From NCBI RefSeq assembly GCF_004346225.1, contig NZ_SMAJ01000003.1, forward strand, positions 1 to 64,000: 64,000 nt of DNA, in the 5' to 3' direction. This document shows, one piece after another, positions 20,022 to 29,459 of this stretch. Under the pieces are notes generated by a model. It was not told where the DNA came from. It saw nothing but the letters and a program-made list of their open reading frames with translations, and ran no database searches. The position numbers and the translations under genes were made by a program. Source of the DNA: Paralcaligenes ureilyticus (lineage in GTDB: Bacteria; Pseudomonadota; Gammaproteobacteria; Burkholderiales; Burkholderiaceae_B). Within the stretch, counting starts at the first letter, position 1; every line of letters starts with the position of its first letter.

Positions 20022-20813
20022 GTGTTCAACGACGCCCGCCTTACGAACTTCATTGCCAATTCGCTGGCTCTGCTGGCGGTATTGGCATTGATCGTGGCGC
20101 TCGTCGCCTGGGTCACGCAGCGTCCGTACTTTGCGATTGCGCAAATCCAGATTGAACCGATACAGGCGGGCACACTGAATTACGTCTCGGCGACGAGTGT
20201 GAGGGCAACCATAGCCGGCCGGTTGAGTGGCAATTTCTTTACCGTGAGCCTGAACGACACGCGCAAATTGATTGAAACTGTGCCGTGGGTGCGGCGCGCC
20301 CAGATTCGACGGGTCTGGCCCAATACCCTGCGCGTGCAGATAGAAGAGCAGCAACCTTTGGCATTATGGAACGAGAATCAGATGATCAATACCTGGGGCG
20401 AAGCGTTTACCGCCAACCAGGGTGAACTGCCCGACGATTCCGACTTGCCGCATTTTTATGGCCCCGACCAGTCCGAGCGCCTGGTGGTGCAGCGTTATGC
20501 GGAACTGGCGCGCTGGTTTGCGCCGCTGAATCTGCGTGTTGTCAAGGTGACGCTGAGTCCTCGATATGCCTGGGATGTAGAACTGTCCGATGGCGTGCAA
20601 CTGAGTTTGGGGCGCGACCCGGCCGCCGATGTGGCCGATCCTCACGGCCGCTCGGGTGCGTTGCCCTTTGCCGCTCGCATCGAGCGTTTTGTAAAAACCT
20701 GGCCGGTACTGACCGAGCGGCTGGGAGGGCGCGCGTTGCGCAGTGCCGATTTACGCTACCCCAACGGATTTGCGATTACGTTGGCTCCTGTTTCCCATAC
20801 TCCTACTAAATAG
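20022..20813 (+). CDS. ftsQ: cell division protein FtsQ
   Basis: 263-residue bitopic divisome protein. The GTG at 20022 (VFNDARLTNFIANSL) is preferred because GGAG lies 11 bases upstream and it falls right after the ddl stop; the longer frame reads back into ddl. It has a cytoplasmic tail of about 12 residues and a membrane segment at about 13-33. The POTRA domain begins at YFAIAQIQIEP (about 38), and a beta domain follows. FtsQ links FtsL/FtsB to the ring assembled by FtsA and FtsZ. Confidence 0.93.
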   Translation: MFNDARLTNFIANSLALLAVLALIVALVAWVTQRPYFAIAQIQIEPIQAGTLNYVSATSVRATIAGRLSGNFFTVSLNDTRKLIETVPWVRRAQIRRVWPNTLRVQIEEQQPLALWNENQMINTWGEAFTANQGELPDDSDLPHFYGPDQSERLVVQRYAELARWFAPLNLRVVKVTLSPRYAWDVELSDGVQLSLGRDPAADVADPHGRSGALPFAARIERFVKTWPVLTERLGGRALRSADLRYPNGFAITLAPVSHTPTK

Positions 20814-20821
20814 AAAAAACT

Positions 20822-22048
20822 ATGACCCGTGACATCAAGGATCTGATCGTTGCACTCGATATCGGCACCAGCAAGGTAGTGGCGGTGGTGGCCGAGATAT
20901 TGCCCGAAGGTCGCTTCGAAGTGCTCGGCCTGGGACAGCATGAATCCCAGGGGATGCGCAAGGGCGTCGTGGTCAATATCGAGTCGACCGTAAATTCGAT
21001 TCAGCGTGCGCTCGAAGAGGCCGAGCTGATGGCCGATTGCAAAATCCGCGAGGTGTATACCGGCATCGCCGGCAGCCACATCACCAGTTTCAACTCCAGC
21101 GGCATGGTTGCGGTCAAAGACAAGGAAGTCACCTCGGCCGACGTGGCCCGGGTGATTGAAACGGCCAAGGCGGTAAACATTCCCACCGATCAGCAGGTTT
21201 TGCATGTGCTCACGCAAGAGTTCATTGTGGATTCGCAGGAAGATATCCGCGAGCCGATCGGCATGAGCGGCTTGCGTCTTGAGGTTCGCGTGCATATTGT
21301 CACGGGGGCTGTCAGCGCGGCGCAGAATATCGTCAAGTGCGTGCGCCGTTGCGGCCTTGAGGTTCAGGACCTGATTTTGCAGCCGCTGGCTTCAAGCCTG
21401 GCATGCCTGACCGCGGATGAAAAGGAACTGGGAGTGGTGCTGGTCGATGTCGGCGGGGGCACCACGGATATTGCCATCTATACCGGGGGCGCGATACGTC
21501 ATACGGCCGTCGTGCCTATCGCGGGCGATCAGATTACCAGCGACATAGCGGCCATGCTGCGCACCCCCACGCCCGATGCGGAAGAAATCAAGCTGCGCTT
21601 CGGGATTGCCAAGCAGGTCCTGGTCAACGCCGACGAGCATGTCGAGGTGCCGGGGTTGGGCGATCGCCCCAACCGGCAGGTCAAACGCCAGGCGCTGGGT
21701 GCCGTCATCGAGCCCCGGATCGAAGAACTCTTCACATTCGTGCAGCAAATCGTGCGTGAGTCGGGCTATGAAGACTTGCTGGCCTCGGGCGTCGTCCTGA
21801 CGGGCGGCACCGCGTTGATGCCCGGGATCGTCGAGCTGGCCGAGGACGTATTTTTGAAACCGGTGCGCATCGGGGTGCCCAACTATCAGGGCAGCCTGGC
21901 CGATGTGATGCACAACCCACGTTTCTCAACCGCCATGGGCTTGCTGTCCGAGGCGAGGGTGCAACGTGCGCGAGGTCGCAAAGTGGCGCAGCAAAAGGGC
22001 AATTTCAAAAGCCTTTTGTCGCGCATGAAGGAATGGTTTATGAATTAA
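20822..22048 (+). CDS. ftsA: cell division protein FtsA
   Basis: 408-residue actin-like ATPase that tethers FtsZ to the membrane. Phosphate-binding motifs are LIVALDIGTSKVVAVVAE (about 7-24) and DVGGGTTDIAIY; a third adenosine-binding motif is VVLTGGTALMPG. The C-terminal 15 residues (SLLSRMKEWFMN region) form the amphipathic membrane-targeting helix. It starts 8 bases after ftsQ and ends in a small hairpin. Confidence 0.96.
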   Translation: MTRDIKDLIVALDIGTSKVVAVVAEILPEGRFEVLGLGQHESQGMRKGVVVNIESTVNSIQRALEEAELMADCKIREVYTGIAGSHITSFNSSGMVAVKDKEVTSADVARVIETAKAVNIPTDQQVLHVLTQEFIVDSQEDIREPIGMSGLRLEVRVHIVTGAVSAAQNIVKCVRRCGLEVQDLILQPLASSLACLTADEKELGVVLVDVGGGTTDIAIYTGGAIRHTAVVPIAGDQITSDIAAMLRTPTPDAEEIKLRFGIAKQVLVNADEHVEVPGLGDRPNRQVKRQALGAVIEPRIEELFTFVQQIVRESGYEDLLASGVVLTGGTALMPGIVELAEDVFLKPVRIGVPNYQGSLADVMHNPRFSTAMGLLSEARVQRARGRKVAQQKGNFKSLLSRMKEWFMN

Positions 22049-22083
22049 GGCCTTGATCGGCCTTAAGAGTCGGGGAGTTTTTT
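22045..22083 (+). other. hairpin at the ftsA stop
   Basis: TTAAGGCC (22045-22052) pairs with GGCCTTAA (22059-22066) around a 6-base loop and includes the ftsA stop codon; a T6 run follows 11 bases later (22078-22083). The T run is too far away for a textbook terminator, so it may be an attenuator or mRNA-processing site between ftsA and ftsZ. The rest of 22084-22222 shows no gene. Confidence 0.4.
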
Positions 22084-22222
22084 CCCTGTCTTCGGGAGGC
22101 GTTTCAAATTTGCTGCGAGCCCTGTCGCTGGCATCTCTTTTGAAGCGATTTCCGGCAAGCGGTAGCAGTACCGGGGAAGTGTTTACGCTTTTATCGTTTT
22201 CTGAAATGTGAGGGAGTCAATC

Positions 22223-23389
22223 ATGATGAATTTTGAAATGCTCGATAGCAATGCCAACGGCACCGTTATCAAAGTGGTTGGGGTGGGCGGAGCGGGCGGT
22301 AATGCCGTTGCCCACATGATCCGTTCGGGCGTGAGCGGTGTCGATTTTATTTGCGCCAATACCGATGCGCAGGCCTTGGTTGCCAGTCAGGCGCCCGTGC
22401 AGATCCGCCTGGGGCGCACCGGCCTTGGCGCGGGCGCCAAGCCTGATCAGGGGCGGGCGGCCGCCGAGACGGCGCGTGAAGAAATTCGCGCGGCCCTGAC
22501 CGGCGCCAATATGGTGTTTATTACCGCCGGCATGGGCGGCGGCACGGGCACCGGCGCCGGTCCTGTCGTAGCGGAAGTGGCCAAGGAGCTGGGTATTTTG
22601 ACGGTGGGCGTGGTGACCAAGCCGTTTTGCTTCGAAGGCAGCAAACGCATGAAAATGGCCGAGGACGGCATTGCCGAACTGACCAAACACGTGCATTCGC
22701 TGATCGTGGTGCTCAATGAGAACCTGTATGAGTTGATGGATGAGGACGCTACCCAGGAAGATTGCTTCAAATCGGCCGATGACGTATTGCACAATGCGTG
22801 CGCCGGCATTGCGGAAATCATCAATGTCGAAGGCAATGTGAACGTCGACTTTGAAGACGTCAAGACCATTATGGGCGAGCAAGGCCAGGCGATGATGGGG
22901 ACATCCATTGCCGCAGGGACCGATCGCGCCCGTGTGGCCGCCGAACGCGCCATTGCATGCCCTCTGCTCGAAGGCGTCGATTTGCACGGAGCTCGTGGCA
23001 TGCTTGTCAATATTACCGCCAGCCGTACCCTGAAAATGCGCGAAACGCGCGAAATCATGGATACGATCCGCAGTTACGCGGCCGAAGATGCGACCGTTAT
23101 TTTCGGGACGGCCTACGACGAGTCGATGGGTGAGAACCTGCGGGTGACGGTCGTGGCTACCGGTCTGGGCCGCGCCATGCAGCGTCCGCAACTGGTGCCC
23201 AATGCGAACGAGTCGCGTCGTACGGGCACGGACGATGCCCCTCTGTTTGGGGCGTATGGCGATCAGGACGTGCCAGCCGTTATCCGTCGTAACCCACGTG
23301 GTTCGGCGGCTACGCAAGTACGGGCGCTGGAAACCGCGGGCATGGATCACTTCGATATTCCCGCTTTTTTGCGCAAGCAAGCCGACTGA
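22223..23389 (+). CDS. ftsZ: cell division GTPase FtsZ
   Basis: 388-residue tubulin homologue forming the Z ring. The start is ATG 22223 (MMNFEMLDSNANG), 6 bases after GAGGGAG; a GTG at 22208 would swallow this signal. It has the N-terminal VVGVGGAGGNAV loop, the tubulin signature GGGTGTGAGP, and the T7-loop region. A short variable linker leads to the C-terminal conserved peptide DIPAFLRKQAD that binds FtsA and ZipA. A leader of 174 bases separates it from ftsA, unlike the overlapping genes upstream, so separate promoter input is likely. Confidence 0.97.
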   Translation: MMNFEMLDSNANGTVIKVVGVGGAGGNAVAHMIRSGVSGVDFICANTDAQALVASQAPVQIRLGRTGLGAGAKPDQGRAAAETAREEIRAALTGANMVFITAGMGGGTGTGAGPVVAEVAKELGILTVGVVTKPFCFEGSKRMKMAEDGIAELTKHVHSLIVVLNENLYELMDEDATQEDCFKSADDVLHNACAGIAEIINVEGNVNVDFEDVKTIMGEQGQAMMGTSIAAGTDRARVAAERAIACPLLEGVDLHGARGMLVNITASRTLKMRETREIMDTIRSYAAEDATVIFGTAYDESMGENLRVTVVATGLGRAMQRPQLVPNANESRRTGTDDAPLFGAYGDQDVPAVIRRNPRGSAATQVRALETAGMDHFDIPAFLRKQAD

Positions 23390-23418
23390 GCGGGGGAGCC
23401 GGAAATGGCGCTCACGGG

Positions 23419-23490
23419 TGGCACCCACAAGGGGTGCCGCTACAAAAACGTGGCCGTCGCTAATTGTAGTGGCAGCCCTTGTGGCTGCCA
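23419..23490. repeat. REP/REPIN-like inverted hairpin pair, locus 4
   Basis: Hairpins at 23420-23438 (C-type) and 23471-23489 (G-type), inverted, just downstream of ftsZ. The inner flank here reads GTAGT rather than GTAGC. Confidence 0.85.
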
Positions 23491-23546
23491 GAACCGTCGG
23501 AGCCCTCACATAGGTTAAGGCGAGCCGCAGGGCCCGCCTGGATCAA

Positions 23547-23596
23547 GCGGCGTATCTACCCTTTCCCCGGGGTGGGTGCGCCGCTGTCCCTTTTTT
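23547..23596 (+). terminator. possible terminator after ftsZ
   Basis: GCGGCG (23547-23552) pairs with CGCCGC (23579-23584), with inner ACCC/GGGT pairing and a CCCCGGGG core. A T6 run starts 7 bases after the stem (23591-23596). The spacing to the T run is poor, so it may instead be a structured leader element. Confidence 0.35.
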
Positions 23597-23638
23597 GCCG
23601 CCGCCTGAGGTCCTGTGCGGTAGTGACGTCTTACAACT

Positions 23639-23698
23639 ATTTCAGGGACTGAAATCCATCCTTGTTACAATGGATTTAATTCGCAGTCATAGGACTGC
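23639..23698 (+). promoter_or_regulatory. inverted repeats in the lpxC leader
   Basis: Two perfect inverted repeats lie within 60 bases: ATTTCAG-GGA-CTGAAAT (23639-23655) and GCAGTC-ATAG-GACTGC (23683-23698). A weaker TCCAT/ATGGA pair lies between them and encloses a TACAAT that could be a -10 element (23666-23671). They sit 29 to 88 bases before the lpxC start. Their function, as operator or mRNA structure, is unknown. Confidence 0.4.
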
Positions 23699-23726
23699 CA
23701 CGTAATATTAAAGTCAACTTTTGATT

Positions 23727-24650
23727 ATGCTACGCCAGCGCACTATACAAAAATCAATCAGCACCAAGGGTGTGGGCCTGCACTCGGGGCTCCGGGTCGA
23801 AATTACGCTCCGTCCGGCCCAGCCTAATACGGGCATTGTGTTCCATCGCATCGACCTGCCTGAGGTGGTCGATTTTCCGGCCCAGGCCAGTCGTGTGGGC
23901 GACACACGCATGGCATCGGTGTTGCAGCAGGGCAATGTCCGGGTGTCCACCGTCGAGCACCTGATGTCGGCTCTGGCCGGGTTGGGCATCGACAATCTGC
24001 ATGTCGACCTGACGGCGGAAGAAGTACCTATTATGGATGGCAGCGCCGGCACTTTTGTGTATTTGCTGCGTTCGGCCGGGCTGCAGGAGCAGGACGCCGT
24101 CAAGCAGTTCCTGCGGGTGTTGAAAACCGTGGAAGTCCGCGAAGGCGAGGGTAAAGACCAGAAGTGGGCCCGTCTGGAGCCCTACGACGGGTTCGCCTTG
24201 TCGTTTGCCATTGATTTCCGTCATCCGGCGATCGACTCAACGGCCAACTTCGCCGAAATTGATTTTGCTACGGACTCTTACGTCAAGACGATTGCCCGGG
24301 CCCGCACCTTCGGCTTTGTGAACGAAGTAGAGGCTTTGCGCGCCGCGGGCCTGGCGCGCGGCGGCAGCCTGGATAATGCCATCGTCATGGACGAATTCCG
24401 GGTCTTGAACTCTGATGGCTTGCGTTACGACGATGAGTTCGTCAAACATAAAATTCTCGATGCCATCGGCGATCTGTATTTGATCGGCAAGCCGCTGGTG
24501 GCCCGTTATGTTGCCTGCAAATCGGGTCATAGCCTCAACAATCAGCTGGCGCGCGCGTTGCTGGCCCAGGAAGATGCCTGGGAGCTGATTACCTATGAGT
24601 CCAGCGCCGCGGCGCCCAAGGCCTTTACCAACGAGTGGAAGCTGGCCTGA
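23727..24650 (+). CDS. lpxC: UDP-3-O-acyl-GlcNAc deacetylase LpxC
   Basis: 307-residue zinc deacetylase, the committed step of lipid A synthesis. The start is ATG 23727 ([21 protein letters not shown]); the TTG two codons earlier is less typical. The ribosome binding site is weak. The zinc and catalytic motifs are visible: [12 protein letters not shown] (His ligand), MDGSAG, and [12 protein letters not shown] (His and Asp ligands). Near the end [12 protein letters not shown] supplies another catalytic His. It forms the end of the dcw cluster, separated from ftsZ by a 337-base region. Confidence 0.96.
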   Translation: MLRQRTIQKSISTKGVGLHSGLRVEITLRPAQPNTGIVFHRIDLPEVVDFPAQASRVGDTRMASVLQQGNVRVSTVEHLMSALAGLGIDNLHVDLTAEEVPIMDGSAGTFVYLLRSAGLQEQDAVKQFLRVLKTVEVREGEGKDQKWARLEPYDGFALSFAIDFRHPAIDSTANFAEIDFATDSYVKTIARARTFGFVNEVEALRAAGLARGGSLDNAIVMDEFRVLNSDGLRYDDEFVKHKILDAIGDLYLIGKPLVARYVACKSGHSLNNQLARALLAQEDAWELITYESSAAAPKAFTNEWKLA

Positions 24651-24677
24651 CAAGCCTGGCGTTCAGCAGGCAAGGCG

Positions 24678-25160
24678 TCAGCTTCTATGATGGGCCAGCA
24701 GGCGTTTTACCGCGTCCGCCAGTGGTCCAGGCCTGAGGTTGTTTTGTAAGGTTTCGAATGCGCTCAGGGCGCGTTCATCCAGCGCTGTCACGTCTTTGAC
24801 GGGTGCCGCGTTTGTCCGGGTTTGTAACAACCCGGCTTGAACCTTGACGCTAATTTCGTTAAGGTTCCATCCTTCCTGCGTCAGCATTTGAGCGATTCGG
24901 GGGGCTAACTGTCGAAGCCTGGCCGCATAGGCGGCACTGGGAACGGCCAGCGTTACCTGCTGGCGGTCCACACGGGCTACCCGGCAAACCTGCGCCAGCG
25001 CAGGAGGCAATATTTTTTGGGTCGCGTGCTCTATTGACAGCAGCATGCGAGCCGTCGTTAAAACATCAGCACCGTGTTGATCGCCACTGAGCCAGTTGAT
25101 GGCAGAAAGGCTGTCCGGCGCAGGTCTATCTCGAGGTTGTGGTCGTGGTGGGCGGAACAT
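24678..25160 (-). CDS. DciA-like DUF721 protein
   Basis: 160-residue protein. The ATG at 25160 (MFRPPRPQPRDRPAP) is preferred; a longer frame would run back across the start of the divergent M23 gene. A proline- and arginine-rich N-terminus precedes a DUF721-type core (LSIEHATQKILPPALAQVCRVARVDRQQVTLAVPSAAYAARLRQ), which in other bacteria characterises DciA, the loader or interactor of the replicative helicase DnaB. Position between lpxC and secA on the minus strand is common in betaproteobacteria. The function here is inferred from family and place only. Confidence 0.75.
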   Translation of the reverse strand: MFRPPRPQPRDRPAPDSLSAINWLSGDQHGADVLTTARMLLSIEHATQKILPPALAQVCRVARVDRQQVTLAVPSAAYAARLRQLAPRIAQMLTQEGWNLNEISVKVQAGLLQTRTNAAPVKDVTALDERALSAFETLQNNLRPGPLADAVKRLLAHHRS

Positions 25161-25188
25161 GCGCAGTGTGTTTTTAGAGGGTTTCAGA

Positions 25189-26163
25189 GTGAAAGTTATC
25201 ATTATGCATGGTCGTTCGGATGATTCCAACGTGACAACGCTTGGGGTATCGATTTTGGCGGCCCTGGTGTTTGTCGCGCTCACGGTCGCAGCAATGGCGG
25301 GTGCGCAATGGCAGGCACATTATGGCCCATCGACTTTTGTCCCCACGGCGCAAGCGGGTGTCATCAAGAACCAGGCCAGGCGCGATTCGGCCTATATCCG
25401 TGAAAACGTGACGCTGCTTGCGAGCAAAGTGGGCGATCTTCAGGCCGAACTCATTGCCCTGGGCGGGATCAGCAAACGAATCGCCAGGCTGGCCGGCGTG
25501 TCCTATACCGACCCCGAGATCAAGGCCAGCCTCGACCAGGCCGAACCCGTTATGGACGATATTAATGGCGGCCAGAGCGACTCCTTGTCGGCGCAAGGGG
25601 TGGGCCGGCAACTTGATCTCATGCAGCAACAGCTCGCCGGGCAGAAAGACGGGCTGGCCATGCTGGACCTGGTGCTGACAAAGCGATCCGGCGCCCAGGC
25701 CCGCCTGCCCACGCTGATGCCCGTCAACTATCCGTATCTGAGCTCGTCGTTTGGCTGGCGCCGCAATCCGGTGACCGGCCGCCAGTCCATGCATGAAGGC
25801 CTGGACTTTGCCGCCCCCAAAGGCGCCCCGATTTATGCGGCTTCGGGCGGAGTGGTGGCTGAGGCGGGGACTTTTCCGGGTTATGGAAAGATGGTCGAAA
25901 TCAATCATGGCAACGGTTTGGTGACGCGGTACGCCCACGCTTCGGCCTTGACCGTGCACGCTGGCGATCTGGTTGAGAAGGGGGATCTTATCGCCCGGGT
26001 CGGATCGACTGGCCGTTCTACCGGCGCGCATTTGCATTTTGAAGTGCGCATGGTGGGCCACCCGCTCGATCCCAAGCTCTTTTTGGCCCGGCCGGATGCG
26101 CCCAACCATCTGGTGGCCGATGCCTCGGGCCCCGTGCAAGCCATTCTGCCTGAGGTGCGTTAA
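25189..26163 (+). CDS. M23 family peptidase (LytM domain)
   Basis: 324-residue cell-envelope protein. GTG 25189 is chosen because AGAGGG lies 7 bases upstream; an ATG at 25204 is the alternative. It has one N-terminal membrane segment (about 20-40), then a helical, coiled-coil-like region (about 65-165). The C-terminal LytM/M23 domain has HEGLDFAAPKG (zinc His and Asp), the NGLVTRYAHAS strand, and GAHLHFEVR (catalytic and zinc HxH). All ligands are present, so it should be an active peptidoglycan endopeptidase or an amidase activator. It is divergent from the DciA-like gene (28 bases between starts) and 104 bases ahead of secA. Confidence 0.88.
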   Translation: MKVIIMHGRSDDSNVTTLGVSILAALVFVALTVAAMAGAQWQAHYGPSTFVPTAQAGVIKNQARRDSAYIRENVTLLASKVGDLQAELIALGGISKRIARLAGVSYTDPEIKASLDQAEPVMDDINGGQSDSLSAQGVGRQLDLMQQQLAGQKDGLAMLDLVLTKRSGAQARLPTLMPVNYPYLSSSFGWRRNPVTGRQSMHEGLDFAAPKGAPIYAASGGVVAEAGTFPGYGKMVEINHGNGLVTRYAHASALTVHAGDLVEKGDLIARVGSTGRSTGAHLHFEVRMVGHPLDPKLFLARPDAPNHLVADASGPVQAILPEVR

Positions 26164-26267
26164 ACTGTCTTGTTTTTCCCTGCGGATTGTTCCGCCAACC
26201 TGATAAAAATATGCATAAGGGCTTTGCGCGCGTTTAGCGTGCTTGGGTCGGCATTGACGGTAAAAGA

Positions 26268-29012
26268 ATGGTTTCTCTGCTAAAAAAGCTCATTGGTAGT
26301 CGCAACGATCGGTTGCTTAAGCAGTATCGCGCCCAGGTGACGCGAATCAACGCACTGGAGCCCAAGGTGGCGGCTCTGTCCGATGAGCAACTGGCCGCCA
26401 AAACGGATGAATTCCGTGGCCGCGTCCAGTCGGGAGCCTCGCTCGATAGCCTGCTGCCCGAGGCCTTCGCTGTCGTGCGCGAGGCCAGCAAACGGGTCTT
26501 TGGCATGCGGCACTTCGATGTGCAGATGCTGGGTGCCATAGCGCTGCACAACGGCAAGATTTCCGAGATGCGCACCGGCGAGGGTAAAACGCTGATGGCC
26601 ACCCTGGCGGTGTACCTCAATGCCTTGTCCGGGGCGGGCGTGCATGTCGTGACGGTCAACGACTACCTGGCCCGTCGCGATGCTCAGTGGATGGGGCGTC
26701 TGTACAACTTTTTGGGTATGACCGTTGGCGTGGTCGTGCCGCAGCAGGAAAACGAAGAGAAAAGAGCGGCCTATATGGCCGACATCACGTACGGCACGAA
26801 TAACGAATACGGCTTCGATTATCTGCGCGACAACATGGAGTTTCGCGCTGAAGATCGCCGCCAGCGTCCGCTTTCCTATGCGATCGTCGATGAGGTCGAC
26901 TCGATTCTGATCGACGAGGCGCGTACGCCGCTGATTATTTCGGGGCAGGCTGAAGACAATACCGAGCTTTATGTTCGCATGAATGTGGTGCCGCCCATGC
27001 TCACACGCATGGCCGCCGAGCCCAAGGCGCAAGAGCCCGAACCCGAAGGCGATTTCTGGGTGGACGAAAAGGGCCAGCAGGTTTATTTGTCGGAAGCCGG
27101 GCATGAGAAATCCGAAGGGATTCTGTCGCGTATAGGCCTGTTGCCCGAAGGCGAATCTTTATACGACGCGCGCAATATCACCTTGATGCACCACCTGATG
27201 GTGGCGTTGCGGGCGCATAACTTGTTCTTTTTGGACCAGCAATACGTGGTTCAGGAAGATGAGGTTGTCATTGTCGACGAGTTTACCGGACGCCTGATGG
27301 TAGGACGCCGTTGGTCCGATGGCCTGCATCAGGCCGTGGAAGCCAAGGAAGGCGTCAAGATCCAGAACGAAAATCAAACGCTCGCTTCAATTACCTTCCA
27401 GAACTACTTTCGCATGTACGACAAGTTGTCGGGCATGACAGGAACGGCCGATACCGAGGCCTACGAGTTCCAGGAAATCTATAGCCTGGAAACGGTCATC
27501 ATTCCCACCAACCGCCCCATGGTGCGCGAAGATCAGAACGATCAGGTCTTCAAGACAGACAAGGAAAAGTATCAGGCTATTCTTGCTGACATCAAAGACT
27601 GCCACGAGCGCAACCAGCCGGTGCTGGTGGGTACGACCAGCATCGAAAACTCCGAACTCCTGTCGGGCCTGCTCAAGCAAGACAAAATGCCTCATGAAGT
27701 CTTGAACGCGAAGCAGCATGCGCGCGAGGCCGAGATCGTGGCCGAGGCAGGCAAGCCCGGGCACATCACCATCGCCACCAATATGGCCGGCCGCGGCACC
27801 GATATTGTTCTGGGCGGAAGCATTGAAAAGCAGATTGACCTGGTGCGTGCGGACCCCAATTTGAGCGAGAGTGACAAAGAAGCACGTGTCGAGACCATCA
27901 AGTCCGAATGGGCGCCCGCGAGCGAGCGGGTCAAGAAGGCGGGAGGGTTGCGCATCATCGGTACCGAGCGGCACGAGTCGCGGCGCATCGATAACCAGTT
28001 GCGCGGCCGTGCCGGGCGCCAGGGCGATCCGGGTTCTTCGCGTTTTTATCTGTCGCTCGATGATTCGCTCATGCGGATTTTTGCGGGCGATCGGGTGCGA
28101 TCCATTATGGAGCGCCTGCGCCTGCCCGAGGGCGAGCCCATCGAGGCGCGCATGGTGTCGCGTTCGATCGAGTCGGCGCAGCGCAAGGTCGAGGCGCGCA
28201 ACTTTGACATACGCAAGCAATTGCTCGAGTACGACGACGTCGCCAATGACCAGCGCAAGGTTTTGTACGCGCAGCGCAACGAGGTTCTGGAATCGGCCGA
28301 TGTGTCCGAAACCATTCTTAACCTGCTCGATGCCGAAATCACCAAGCAGTTCCAGATATACATCCCCGAAGAAAGCATGGAAGAGCAGTGGGACGTGCCG
28401 GCGCTGCAGGTCGTCCTGGAAGCCGAGTGGCAAATTGAGATGCCTCTGGTGGAGATGCTCGAAAAAGAGACCACTCTAAGCAACGAAGATTTGCTCGAGC
28501 GGGTGCTGGCGGAGGCGCGGCGCCTGTATGGGGCCAAGGTCGAGCTTGTGGGCCGCGAGAACTGGGCGCCATTCGAGCGATCCATGCTGCTGCAGGCGAT
28601 CGATACGCATTGGCGCGGGCATTTGTCCTCGCTCGATCATCTGCGCCAGGGGATACACTTGCGCGGTTATGCACAGAAAGATCCCAAGCAGGAATACAAG
28701 CGCGAGGCGTTCGAGCTGTTTTCCGCCATGCTGGACCGCATCCGCAATGAAACCATCAAAGTGCTGATGACGGTCAAGATCCAGTCGGCCGAACAGGTTG
28801 AAGCAGAAGCGGCGCCGGCCCATCTTGAAAACGTGACTTACCATCATTCCGATTACGACGCGGCCTTAAGCGGTGAAGACCCCGGCATCGACAATGCGGT
28901 GTCGCAGTTCAATGCGACGGTTGCCAATGTCGTGCCAAAGGTTGGCCGCAACGACCCATGCCCGTGCGGTAGCGGAAAAAAATACAAGCACTGCCACGGC
29001 AAGTTGGCTTAA
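26268..29012 (+). CDS. secA: preprotein translocase ATPase SecA
   Basis: 914-residue motor ATPase of the Sec pathway, shuttling between cytosol and SecYEG. DEAD motor motifs: MRTGEGKT Walker A (102-109), [13 protein letters not shown] Walker B, and [10 protein letters not shown] and [12 protein letters not shown] in the second motor half. The preprotein cross-linking, helical scaffold and wing domains are intact, and the extreme C-terminus is the zinc-binding SEC-C tail (C898, C900, C909, H910) that binds SecB and lipids. No frameshift is visible. Long antisense frames across this gene are by-products of its GC-rich codon use. Confidence 0.97.
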   Translation: MVSLLKKLIGSRNDRLLKQYRAQVTRINALEPKVAALSDEQLAAKTDEFRGRVQSGASLDSLLPEAFAVVREASKRVFGMRHFDVQMLGAIALHNGKISEMRTGEGKTLMATLAVYLNALSGAGVHVVTVNDYLARRDAQWMGRLYNFLGMTVGVVVPQQENEEKRAAYMADITYGTNNEYGFDYLRDNMEFRAEDRRQRPLSYAIVDEVDSILIDEARTPLIISGQAEDNTELYVRMNVVPPMLTRMAAEPKAQEPEPEGDFWVDEKGQQVYLSEAGHEKSEGILSRIGLLPEGESLYDARNITLMHHLMVALRAHNLFFLDQQYVVQEDEVVIVDEFTGRLMVGRRWSDGLHQAVEAKEGVKIQNENQTLASITFQNYFRMYDKLSGMTGTADTEAYEFQEIYSLETVIIPTNRPMVREDQNDQVFKTDKEKYQAILADIKDCHERNQPVLVGTTSIENSELLSGLLKQDKMPHEVLNAKQHAREAEIVAEAGKPGHITIATNMAGRGTDIVLGGSIEKQIDLVRADPNLSESDKEARVETIKSEWAPASERVKKAGGLRIIGTERHESRRIDNQLRGRAGRQGDPGSSRFYLSLDDSLMRIFAGDRVRSIMERLRLPEGEPIEARMVSRSIESAQRKVEARNFDIRKQLLEYDDVANDQRKVLYAQRNEVLESADVSETILNLLDAEITKQFQIYIPEESMEEQWDVPALQVVLEAEWQIEMPLVEMLEKETTLSNEDLLERVLAEARRLYGAKVELVGRENWAPFERSMLLQAIDTHWRGHLSSLDHLRQGIHLRGYAQKDPKQEYKREAFELFSAMLDRIRNETIKVLMTVKIQSAEQVEAEAAPAHLENVTYHHSDYDAALSGEDPGIDNAVSQFNATVANVVPKVGRNDPCPCGSGKKYKHCHGKLA

Positions 29013-29413
29013 GCGGGTGGCAGGGGGCGGCGCCTGCGCTGCTCGTCGGTCGCCACGTAGGTCAGGGTGGCTTCGGTTACTTTGACAATTTCGAACTCCA
29101 GCCGCTGGCGCTCGGCGTACACCTCGACGGCGACCGTCACCGAGGTGGTGCCGACTTTGATGATGTCTGCGTAAATGCTTAGCAGGTCGCCGACAAAAAC
29201 CGGCTGTTTGAACGTAAATGCGTTGACCGCAATGGTTGCCACCCGGCCGGCTGCCCGTCGCGCGGCGGGAATCGAGCCGGCAATATCCACCTGCGACATG
29301 ATCCAGCCGCCGAATACATCGCCGTGCACATTGGCGTCGGCAGGCATGGGAACGACGCGCAATATGGCGTGCCGCGGATGAGCCGGCAAAGTGGTGGGCG
29401 GTGTGGTGCTCAA
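29009..29413 (-). CDS. YciA-like acyl-CoA thioesterase
   Basis: 134-residue hotdog-fold protein. The core [18 protein letters not shown] contains the catalytic Asp of the YciA/BACH group, and [21 protein letters not shown] and the [13 protein letters not shown] strand follow. Members hydrolyse acyl-CoAs and commonly act as hexamers in the cytoplasm. The C-terminal Arg run ([12 protein letters not shown]) is family-typical tail variation. It converges on secA, with stops overlapping by 4 bases. The gene symbol is withheld since several paralogues exist. Confidence 0.87.
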   Translation of the reverse strand: MSTTPPTTLPAHPRHAILRVVPMPADANVHGDVFGGWIMSQVDIAGSIPAARRAAGRVATIAVNAFTFKQPVFVGDLLSIYADIIKVGTTSVTVAVEVYAERQRLEFEIVKVTEATLTYVATDEQRRRRPLPPA

Positions 29414-29459
29414 GGTAGCTCCTGTCGTGGATTGGGCCCTGCGGCCCTGGGAAATTGCG

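Noticed and set aside
27387-28433. 348-codon open frame antisense to secA
   Set aside because: secA is unmistakable on the other strand with full domain content; long antisense frames are expected in high-GC coding sequence.
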